Below are positions 1-6,962 of a DNA stretch of 48,716 nt, piece by piece. Made by a program: the position numbers and the translations under genes. The stretch is taken from contig JAUVXR010000021.1 in assembly GCA_030603495.1 (NCBI GenBank), forward strand, positions 1 to 48,716, read 5' to 3'. This DNA comes from a bacterium (GTDB lineage Bacteria > Armatimonadota > Zipacnadia > Zipacnadales > Zipacnadaceae). Positions within the stretch are counted from its first letter, which is position 1. Each line of letters begins with the position of its first letter. Below the pieces are notes generated by a model that was not told the origin of the DNA, searched no databases, and was given only the letters and a program-made list of their open reading frames with translations.

Positions 1-94
1 TGCAACGGCGAACGGTTCGAGCCCGGCGCCAGTACAACCTGGCGCTAGTGCGCACGACCAAGTGAGTCAGCCACAATAGAGGTCAAAGTACACC

Positions 95-256
95 TTATTC
101 ATTGGCCCAATTTGTCCAAATAGGTCTGAGCACGTACACCCCAGCGATGGGGCAAACCACTCTTCGGCGACGCCGACGTCGTCCGGATCAGTGGCAAACC
201 GCCAGTGGTTCGCCAGCGGTCACAGCTTGACCTCGCCCGGCTTGATTTGCGCCATC
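95..256 (-). pseudogene. C-terminal remnant of the DUF4838 gene (sugar-binding-like module)
   Basis: Downstream of the stop at 257 the minus strand still reads like protein, but in broken frames. One frame gives YNEMAQIKPGEVKL, then an in-frame TGA, then HWRFATDPDDVGVAEEWFAP. That second piece resembles the start of the jelly-roll sugar-binding modules of GH2-like enzymes (W-x-F, DP, D-G, EEWF pattern). Another frame shift gives LRPIWTNWANE before a stop near 95. No open frame joins these pieces. I infer they are the decayed C-terminal module of the gene at 257-2148. The match to a sugar-binding module is from memory of the pattern, not from a search. Confidence 0.5.
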
Positions 257-2148
257 TCATTGTAGCTCCCGCCATTCGTCCCGCCACAGCTTGAGCGTCT
301 CGTCCAGGGTGCGGCGCCCGCTAACTATGCTCATCTGGGTGATGTTCTCGCGCCGAGCGATCGTCTCGAAACGGTCAATCAACGCAGGATAGTCCTCATC
401 ACGCTCTATCACAAACTCCGGCCCGTGCATCAGCTTCACGTACATAATTGAGAGCCGGTCCCGTTCTACCCGATGCAGGATCTCCTCATTGTCCGCCATT
501 CTCTCGGCCTCGTTAAACAGGACCGTAGCGCCGTCCAGGAATTCCTGCGATAGGTAATCTGTCCCTCTGCCACTAGGCGGGGTCCAGCTATGCATTTCCC
601 GCACATCGGGGAATCCTTTACGAATCGACCCCAGTAAGTCGTTATATCGGGCAATTGCCGGCGCGGCCCTGCCGTAGTAGCCCCAGATGAAGTCCTTCAT
701 AAGCTCCCGGACATTGCGCGACGGGTCCCACAACAGCTTGGTTTCGACCCAGTTTTTCATAGCCTCGCGGTCGGCCCCCTCGCTCTCGCCGAAAATCCCC
801 CCTACTTTATGTTCGGTGAAGAAACGAATATTGTCAGCGACCACTTCCATATTCGGCGTTGGCGCAGGGTAGTGGGCAAAGTTCGTCCAGTAGTCCCAGA
901 TGGAGATGTTATCAGTAACTTTGCACCACCCCAGGAAGAACTTCTTAAAGCTCAATTTGTTGGGGGCCTCCGCCAAGCCCCAGGACGCTGCACGCGGCAC
1001 CGGCCCCTCATCATTCCTGACGCTTACGAACGGGCGCCTCCACATACAGGTATCGGTGGCCAGGCGAATCACGACGTTCTGGCGCGGGCGCAGTGTCTTG
1101 GGCACCTTTATGCTCCACATGTACGCCAACGTACTAATCAACACATCCGGGTACTCTTTCTCGATTCCTGCGGCCACCTGATTAACGAAGTGGATCAGCT
1201 GCGCCGCATGGCTACCCTCCGCCTCATCCAGTACCAGGCACTTTGGGCATTGACAATACCCCCCGCCGTCGTTCTGCGAGACGCTGATTATCTCGGCGTT
1301 GGGACGCTCCTTCAGACTGCGCAGCGCAGTTTGCGTGGCGATCTTCACTACCTCCGGATTGGTCAAGCATAGCTGCCTCGTGTCGCGCTTGCCGTTGTGT
1401 TCCGAATAGTACTCCGGATGCTCCTCGAAATACTGTGAAGGCGGCACCAGCGTGTTGAAGGTGTGGACAAACAAAGCATAGTTGATATGCCCACCCCACT
1501 TTTCAGGCACGTGGTCACGACCGGAGTTAGTGCGGTTACGCAGGGACCAGGTTGCGTCGAAATAAGCCTGGGGATCCCGAATCGCCAAAGGCGGGACGTA
1601 ACTACGCGGTACCACTCTCACCCTAACACTGGGCCGTCGTAGTACTCGACTTACCTCGGGCGCATACCAGCGGCAGCCCAGGCCCTCTTCCATAAAGGCA
1701 AATGCTGCATATATCGGCCCCCGCCTCTTTCCGCCGATCAGATAGAGCCGGTTGCCTTTGACTGCAATCGCGTAGCCCTCGTCACCCAGGTCCTTCTTCG
1801 CTACTGCTAGATTCGCTGCTGCCAGACGACTGGTGCGCCCCACACTGATTTCTTTGGCGCGCGCCGGCTCCGCATCACTGAGAATCGCGAACTCCGCGCC
1901 GGTCAGCTCACCTAGCCACTGCTGAAGCTCCTCGGCAGCCTTTTGCTCCTGGGTGGTGGGCGACTCGGGGATGACTATCACGTACTCAGTCTCACCGCCT
2001 ACCGCCAGTGCAATCTCCGCCGCCGGTCGCCCTTCGGCTTGAGCGAGTTCTGCCACTGCCCCCACCGGCGGTCCGCGCTCTGGGCGCTGGCCGCCATCAC
2101 CAGCATCACGCCAATCAAAGCGACAAACAACAAGAATCTTCCAGACAT
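257..2148 (-). pseudogene. DUF4838 domain protein, secreted, frame-disrupted
   Basis: The open frame 257-2065 (602 codons from a GTG) encodes a DUF4838-type protein. These are large glycan-associated proteins with an alpha-glucuronidase-like N-terminus (VIVIPES, AAEELQQWL) and the hallmark GGYCQCPKC near residue 265. That GTG has no ribosome binding site. One base out of frame upstream, an ATG at 2148 with AAGGGAG before it encodes a clean signal peptide (MSGRFLLFVALIGVMLVMAA, then AASAQSAD). The two frames meet around a run of five Gs at about 2062-2066, so a single indel would join the signal peptide to the mature protein. The 3' end is also broken (see 95-256). With at least three disruptions I call it a pseudogene, although assembly indels could explain some of them. 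It probably once encoded an exported polysaccharide-related protein. Confidence 0.7.
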
Positions 2149-2210
2149 TGTTGAGCTCCCTTCGCTGATGGGGTTACTTCCCATAGAACCAATCAACAAG
2201 ATCTCATCTG

Positions 2211-2301
2211 TGGCGGAGGGGGAGGGATTCGAACCCCCGGTGCCGTATTAGGGCACAGCGGTTTTCAAGACCGCCGCCTTCGTCCGCTCGGCCACCCCTC
2301 C
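2211..2301 (-). tRNA. tRNA-Ser (anticodon UGA)
   Basis: The minus strand folds as a class II tRNA. The acceptor stem GGAGGGG pairs with CCCCTCC, followed by G and an encoded CCA. The anticodon loop is CTTGAAA (anticodon TGA), there is a long variable arm typical of serine tRNAs, and the T-loop reads GGTTCGAATCC. Length is 91 bases including CCA. It has its own promoter (2314-2342) and lies just downstream of mtaB. Confidence 0.96.
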
Positions 2302-2313
2302 GGTGGACTTTTC

Positions 2314-2342
2314 AGTATATGTCGGCTGGGCTAGCCTGTCAA
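2314..2342 (-). promoter_or_regulatory. sigma-70-type promoter of tRNA-Ser
   Basis: On the minus strand TTGACA (2342-2337), a 17-base spacer and TATACT (2319-2314) lie about 12 bases before the mature tRNA 5' end. The TGA inside the -35 box is the stop codon of mtaB, so the promoter is embedded in the gene end. Confidence 0.8.
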
Positions 2343-3691
2343 CTCGCTGCCGGTCGCTTCACTGGCTCACCGTGCAACATCGCCGCCGCGGCGCCGGTCA
2401 CCTGCATCTTCACGATATCGCCAACCAGCTCCTGCAGGCCGTCTATCTCCGCACGCAGATAGTTGTCGGTAAGAGCGCGTAATGAGCCCTGCTTGGTTTC
2501 GGAGAGCTGCTCGACGACTGCCTCAAGCTGTTTGCCCAGCATAGTCTCGGCAAATTGTGCCCGCTTGCGCTCGGAGATCTCCCAGAGGATGTGATGGCGC
2601 TCCTTCTTGACGTGACCCTGGATATGGTCGGGCATCGCGGCGGCGGGAGTGTGGGGCCGCGGCGAGTAGGTGAACACATGCAGATAAGTCAGCGGCAGGT
2701 TTTCGATGAATACGCGAGTCTGCTCGAACTGCTCGTCGGTCTCACCAGGGAAGCCGACAATGACATCCGCGCCGATAGCGGTGTCCAGCTCGGCCGTCTT
2801 TATCTTCTCAACGAGCACGCGATAGAAAGCGCTATCGTACGGGCGCTTCATCCGGGCCAGAATCTCATCGCAGCCACTTTGCATCGGAATGTGCCAGTGC
2901 CGGCAGAGCTTGCTCTGGCCAGGGCAGTGCGGGTCAGGGCTAAGTGACCTGCCACCGGCAGCGACCAGCTTGATGAGCTGATCAGTAATCTCGCGGGGCT
3001 CGATGGAAGATAGCCGCAGCCGGCCTAGCTCCGACAGGTCACAAAGGCGATGGACCAGTCCGGCCAGATTGATGTCCTGAGGCAGATCGCCGCCATATTG
3101 GCCTAGGTGCGTCCCGACCAGCACGACCTCCGGGTATCCGTCGGCCAGTAGCAGCTTGACCTGCTCGATGACCTTGTCGGGCGGGACGCTGCGGCTCGGG
3201 CCACGGGCATAGGGGATAACACAGTAGGCACACCGCGCGTTGCAGCCTTCCTGAACCTTGACGAAGGCGCGAGTGTGCCCGGCCATGCGCCGGATCATCG
3301 GCCCGGTCTCGGTGTAAGGGGCAAGAGGAGACCCGAGAGCCCCGGGGCTGGCGGCTGGCAGGAATTCGGCCAGCCGGCCTCGCTGGGCATTGCTCAGGAC
3401 TATGTCCACCGCCCCAAGGCCCTTGAATGTCTGCGGCTCGACCTGGGCGTAGCAGCCGGTAGCCACGAGCAGGGCCTGGGGGTTGGTGCGCTTGGCGACG
3501 CGGCAGAGCCGCCGGCAGTCGCGGGCGGTGCGTGAGGTGACCATGCAGCTATTGAGGATATATACGTCGGCAGGAAGATCGAACGAGACGGTGCGATAGC
3601 CCATCTGTTCGAGCTGTTCGCGCATCTGCTCACTCTCGAACTGGTTGAGCTTACAGCCGAGTGTCTTGATTGCCGCGGTCTTGGCAGCCAC
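2339..3691 (-). CDS. mtaB: tRNA (N6-threonylcarbamoyladenosine(37)-C2)-methylthiotransferase MtaB
   Basis: MtaB is a radical-SAM methylthiotransferase that turns t6A37 of ANN-decoding tRNAs into ms2t6A. The 450-residue product has the family order: an N-terminal UPF0004 domain with cluster cysteines C13 (in TLGCKLNQ, the MtaB rather than MiaB signature), C49 and C80; a radical-SAM core with CNARCAYC (C150, C154, C157); and a C-terminal TRAM domain (about 370-440). A stretch near residue 250 (SLSPDPHCPGQSK) is longer than usual. The GTG start at 3691 has GGAGAAAG seven bases upstream. It is followed directly by tRNA-Ser, whose promoter overlaps its stop codon. Confidence 0.93.
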   Translation of the reverse strand: MAAKTAAIKTLGCKLNQFESEQMREQLEQMGYRTVSFDLPADVYILNSCMVTSRTARDCRRLCRVAKRTNPQALLVATGCYAQVEPQTFKGLGAVDIVLSNAQRGRLAEFLPAASPGALGSPLAPYTETGPMIRRMAGHTRAFVKVQEGCNARCAYCVIPYARGPSRSVPPDKVIEQVKLLLADGYPEVVLVGTHLGQYGGDLPQDINLAGLVHRLCDLSELGRLRLSSIEPREITDQLIKLVAAGGRSLSPDPHCPGQSKLCRHWHIPMQSGCDEILARMKRPYDSAFYRVLVEKIKTAELDTAIGADVIVGFPGETDEQFEQTRVFIENLPLTYLHVFTYSPRPHTPAAAMPDHIQGHVKKERHHILWEISERKRAQFAETMLGKQLEAVVEQLSETKQGSLRALTDNYLRAEIDGLQELVGDIVKMQVTGAAAAMLHGEPVKRPAAS

Positions 3692-3815
3692 GTCTTTCTC
3701 CGGGCTATTGACCCCTTATCCCCAACTGCGCCTGGCTGGATTCACTCTGGGAGCGACATCCTCTGGCCGCTGTAGCCTTAGCGAGGGCAGGCGCCCCGAT
3801 GGGTCAGAGACAGGC

Positions 3816-3844
3816 TTGCCGGGCCTGGCCGCGCGTGTTATAAT
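3816..3844 (+). promoter_or_regulatory. orphan sigma-70-type promoter pointing right
   Basis: TTGCCG (3816-3821), a 17-base spacer and TATAAT (3839-3844) lie in the 292-base gap between mtaB and rpmB, both of which are on the other strand. A transcript from about 3851 would meet the inverted repeat at 3924-3954. No coding frame of note follows before the antisense of rpmB. Either a short non-coding RNA starts here or the match is fortuitous. Confidence 0.45.
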
Positions 3845-3923
3845 GGCATAAGGTGGTCCAGGAGTGCTCTAAATCGCCAGGTGCCCGCACACTGACCATT
3901 ATGCGGCTGTCGTAAAAGCAGGA

Positions 3924-3954
3924 CTGACGGCCGAACTGAGCGCCCGGCCGTCAG
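3924..3954 (-). terminator. perfect hairpin downstream of rpmB
   Basis: CTGACGGCCG (3924-3933) and CGGCCGTCAG (3945-3954) form a perfect 10-bp stem with an 11-base loop, 30 bases after the rpmB stop. On the minus strand it is followed by TCCTGCTTTTACG, a weak T-tract. The most likely role is the rpmB terminator; it could equally end a rightward transcript from 3851. Confidence 0.6.
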
Positions 3955-3983
3955 AGTGGCTTTCCGTATGGGGCCACGGCGGT

Positions 3984-4175
3984 TTATCCGGCTTTGCGGA
4001 CCTTTCCCGCTCGGATGCACGACGTGCAGGCCCTAATGCGCCTGCGCTGGCCGTTGACGACGGCCGTTACGCGCTGCAGGTTGGGCAGCCATCGTCGCTT
4101 GGTATGCCGATACGAGTTACTCACTTGATAACCAACGCTGGGTTTCTTTCCACATATTTCACAGACTCTTGCCAT
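3984..4175 (-). CDS. rpmB: 50S ribosomal protein L28 (bL28)
   Basis: This is a 63-residue basic protein of the large ribosomal subunit. It begins MARVCEICGKKPSVGYQVSN and ends in the family's typical RIRACTSCIRAGKVRK tail. It is the zinc-ribbon (C+) form: C5 and C8 pair with C50 and C53. The open frame runs on upstream to 4430, but the ATG at 4175 is the true start because AAGGAG lies nine bases before it and the family starts MAR/MSR. The gene is alone on the minus strand, divergent from the DUF1385 gene, with a hairpin after its stop. An 8-bp inverted repeat flanks the ribosome binding site (see 4178-4215). Confidence 0.95.
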   Translation of the reverse strand: MARVCEICGKKPSVGYQVSNSYRHTKRRWLPNLQRVTAVVNGQRRRIRACTSCIRAGKVRKAG

Positions 4176-4177
4176 TG

Positions 4178-4215
4178 GGTACTGCTCCTTGCTATCGGTG
4201 CCTTGCTGCAGTACC
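4178..4215 (-). promoter_or_regulatory. inverted repeat around the rpmB ribosome binding site
   Basis: GGTACTGC (4215-4208) and GCAGTACC (4185-4178) on the minus strand are perfect 8-bp complements. The AAGGAG of rpmB sits at the inner edge of the second arm, two bases before the ATG. In RNA this could mask the start site. However, the predicted start of transcription (about 4211) falls inside the outer arm, so it may instead be a DNA-level site. Confidence 0.4.
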
Positions 4216-4217
4216 GA

Positions 4218-4246
4218 AGGATACCATAAATCGGCGGGTCGCGCAA
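4218..4246 (-). promoter_or_regulatory. probable rpmB promoter
   Basis: On the minus strand TTGCGC (4246-4241), a 17-base spacer and TATCCT (4223-4218) lie about 43 bases before the rpmB start. Confidence 0.5.
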
Positions 4247-4266
4247 GCCCGCCACGTCTTCTTGCT

Positions 4267-5097
4267 ATGAACGATACGGATTTCTTGCCACAATATGTCC
4301 GCTCTGTGCCACTTCGCCCTTCGACCATCGGCGGCACGGCCATGATGGGCGGAGTGCACCTCTCTACCCGTGCCTTCGGCACCGGCTCTGGTGGGCGGCT
4401 GTTTTTGACTGGGCTCACCCTGATGAGCATCGGTGCCTTGGGAATGGTGTTGACTTACGTTATCTTGTGGCTAGTAGGCCCAGTCGTCGGTGCGCCTTTG
4501 GTGGAGTTGCGTCTGCAAGTGGTCGGTCCATGGGAGGTGTCTGGTTTCGTTGGGTGGGAGATATTTATGAACCTGCTCACCTTCTTTTCGTTCCTGATAG
4601 TCATACGGCTGACCCCGCTGGTGGGATACCACGCCGCCGAGCACAAAGTAGTCCACGCCATCGAGCGCTACGGACATCCCACCCTGGAACTGGCCCGGGC
4701 CATGCCGCGCGCCCACAGGCGGTGCGGCACGACGCTGCTCGCGGGTATCCTGCCCGCTTTCCTGATCGCTGCCCCTCTGGGATTTGTCGCGCCCGGGCTT
4801 GCGCTGATGGTGGTCTTCATGGGTTGGCTGGGGCGCTATCATGTCGGCTACGTCATTCAGCAGTACTTGACCACCAAAGAGCCCAGCGACGCGCAGTTGC
4901 GGGCGGGGCTGCATGCTGGGCACAAGCTACTGGATAGGTGGCGCCGGGAGCCGTTTGTGCAGGTCTCGCCTCTGGCGTCGTTTTGGCGGCGCGGCATGAT
5001 CCAGATGTTGCTCGGGGTTGTGGTGGGGATGCAACTTTTCAACTGGGTCTATGCGCACCTCCCCTTTTGGCTTGATTGGGAGCTGTGGCTGCATTAG
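4267..5097 (+). CDS. DUF1385 family membrane protein (YqhQ-like)
   Basis: The function is unknown; the family is a widespread set of predicted metal-binding membrane proteins. The 276-residue product starts with the family's IGGTAMMGGVHLSTR motif (usual form GGQAVMEGVMMR). It has hydrophobic segments near residues 50-75 and 105-125, the conserved YHAAEHKVVHAIE histidine/glutamate motif, a paired hydrophobic stretch around 160-195 and a C-terminal helix. The open frame starts at 4189, but the first 26 codons lie inside the rpmB promoter region, so I prefer the ATG at 4267. No strong ribosome binding site is visible. argS follows after 18 bases, so the two are probably cotranscribed. Confidence 0.82.
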   Translation: MNDTDFLPQYVRSVPLRPSTIGGTAMMGGVHLSTRAFGTGSGGRLFLTGLTLMSIGALGMVLTYVILWLVGPVVGAPLVELRLQVVGPWEVSGFVGWEIFMNLLTFFSFLIVIRLTPLVGYHAAEHKVVHAIERYGHPTLELARAMPRAHRRCGTTLLAGILPAFLIAAPLGFVAPGLALMVVFMGWLGRYHVGYVIQQYLTTKEPSDAQLRAGLHAGHKLLDRWRREPFVQVSPLASFWRRGMIQMLLGVVVGMQLFNWVYAHLPFWLDWELWLH

Positions 5098-5115
5098 TGT
5101 GGTAATCCGAAGCAG

Positions 5116-6807
5116 ATGGGCAGAACCGAAATGATGATTGAGGATAGACTGCGCGACTTGCTGAGGCAGGCGTATGCAGCAGTGATGACTAGTGAGGGAC
5201 AGCCTGATGCACCATCCCCCGCGATAGCAATTGAGAAGCCCAGCAATCCCGAACATGGCGATTTCTCCAGCAACTTGGCCTTGCAGCTTGGCAACATACT
5301 CAAAGCAAATCCCCGGGAGATTGCGCAAGAGTTGAAGGAGAGGTTGCCCGACGATCCCGTCATCGAGCGTGTCGAAGTCGCCGGCCCCGGGTTCATTAAC
5401 TTCTACTTGACTGCATCGTGGGTTCATACGACACTCCAGCAGATTCTGGTTGAGCGCAAAAACTATGGGCGCAGTGACGCCTGCACAGGAGAGAAAGTCC
5501 AGGTCGAGTTCGTCAGCGCCAACCCAGTCGGTCCGATCCACATCGGCAACGCCCGCGGTGGGCCGTTCGGCGATGTGCTCGCGAACTTACTGGAAGCTGT
5601 CGGCTGTCAAGTGCAGCGTGAGTACTACCTCAACGATGCGCCTAGCAACACCCAGCTTCAGATCTTCGGCGCGTCGGTCCAGGCGCGCTACCGGCAGCTA
5701 CTTGGCGAAGACGTAGACTTCCCTGAAGACGGCTATCACGGCGACTACGTTACTGAGCTGGCGCAAGGTATCGTTGACGAGTACGGCGAGAAGTACCGCG
5801 AGGTCGGGACGGATACCGAGGGTGCGCTGGTCTTCTTTGAGCTGGTCGAGGACAATATGGTGGAGCAGCTCCACTGCGACTGCTCCGCGATGGGCATCGA
5901 GTTCGACGAGTGGTTCCGCGAGACTGATCTGCACGAGCAGGGCCTGGTGCTGAAGCAGGTTGATGAGCTGCGGGAAAGCGGCGCGGCCTACGAGAAAGAC
6001 GACGCGATCTGGCTGCGCACCGGCGATTTCGGTGACGAGGAAGACCGCGTATTAGTCCGCCGCGACGGCGCGCCGACTTACATCGCTTCGGATATCGCGT
6101 ACGCCGCGAACAAGTTCTACACCCGCGGCTTCGATCGCGTGATCTACGTCTGGGGGCCCGACCACTTCGGCTACGTGCCGCGGATGAAGGCGGCGATAGG
6201 CGCAATGGGCGTGGACATTGACCGGGCGGAGTTCATCATCTACCAGACTGTGCGCTTCCTGGAGGGCGGTGAGCCGCTGCGCCTATCCAAGCGGCGTGGC
6301 GACATCATCACCCTCCGCGAGCTCATTGACGACATCGGCCGGGACGCCGTGCGCTTCTTCTTCCTGATGCGCAGCGTGGATGCCCACCTCGATTTCGACC
6401 TTGACCTCGCCCGCCAGCAGAGCGCGGAGAACCCGGTCTATTACGTGCAGTATGCCCACGCCCGGCTGTCCAGTATCCTGCGGGAGGCCGAGAATGTTGA
6501 TTACATCGGCGGGGAAGACGGGGAGTTGGCCCTGCTTACTCATCCCGATGAACTGACGCTGATGCGCAAGCTGGCCGACTATCCCGGCCAGGTCGTGCGG
6601 GCGGCTCAGGAGCGCGCGCCGCACCGCCTGCCGCACTTTGCGCTGGAGCTGGCCCAGACCGTCCACCAGTTCTACACCAACTGTCGGGTCCTGGACTCAG
6701 ATAATCCTGAGATGAGCCGCGCTCGCCTGAAGATAGTCGAGGGTAGCCGCATCGTGCTGCACAATATCCTCGGGCTGATGGGGCTTGACGCACCGGAGAA
6801 GATGTAA
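5116..6807 (+). CDS. argS: arginyl-tRNA synthetase
   Basis: This class I aminoacyl-tRNA synthetase charges tRNA-Arg. The 563-residue length is normal. It has the arginine-specific N-terminal additional domain (about 1-100), the catalytic HIGH box as HIGNARGG near residue 142, the KMSKS-loop equivalent LSKRRGD near 391 in the ArgRS-typical form, and a C-terminal DALR anticodon-binding domain with the family's APHRLPHFALELAQ motif. Start candidates are the ATG at 5116 or the ATG pair at 5131; neither has a strong ribosome binding site. It probably shares a transcript with the DUF1385 gene. Confidence 0.96.
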   Translation: MGRTEMMIEDRLRDLLRQAYAAVMTSEGQPDAPSPAIAIEKPSNPEHGDFSSNLALQLGNILKANPREIAQELKERLPDDPVIERVEVAGPGFINFYLTASWVHTTLQQILVERKNYGRSDACTGEKVQVEFVSANPVGPIHIGNARGGPFGDVLANLLEAVGCQVQREYYLNDAPSNTQLQIFGASVQARYRQLLGEDVDFPEDGYHGDYVTELAQGIVDEYGEKYREVGTDTEGALVFFELVEDNMVEQLHCDCSAMGIEFDEWFRETDLHEQGLVLKQVDELRESGAAYEKDDAIWLRTGDFGDEEDRVLVRRDGAPTYIASDIAYAANKFYTRGFDRVIYVWGPDHFGYVPRMKAAIGAMGVDIDRAEFIIYQTVRFLEGGEPLRLSKRRGDIITLRELIDDIGRDAVRFFFLMRSVDAHLDFDLDLARQQSAENPVYYVQYAHARLSSILREAENVDYIGGEDGELALLTHPDELTLMRKLADYPGQVVRAAQERAPHRLPHFALELAQTVHQFYTNCRVLDSDNPEMSRARLKIVEGSRIVLHNILGLMGLDAPEKM

Positions 6808-6840
6808 CGCTTCATCGGCCTGACTCGGCCACACCTTCCC

Positions 6841-6869
6841 TTGTTCAGAGCATAGCTGTCTTGTATAAT
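6841..6869 (+). promoter_or_regulatory. promoter of the activase gene
   Basis: TTGTTC (6841-6846), a 17-base spacer and TATAAT (6864-6869) lie between argS and the activase gene, giving a leader of about 85 bases. Confidence 0.65.
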
Positions 6870-6962
6870 ACCAGAGTTCTGCTGGGAGATTATCGATCTG
6901 GCTAGCTCGGGGGCCGTTTTTTGTGTCGTGCTAGCGCCAGTTCCTTAGGAGGCAACTCGTTA

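Noticed and set aside
1943-2251. Plus-strand ORF ending EGEGFEPPVPY
   Set aside because: This peptide is the well-known translation artefact of the reverse strand of a serine tRNA T-arm; the region is tRNA-Ser and the DUF4838 signal-peptide end.
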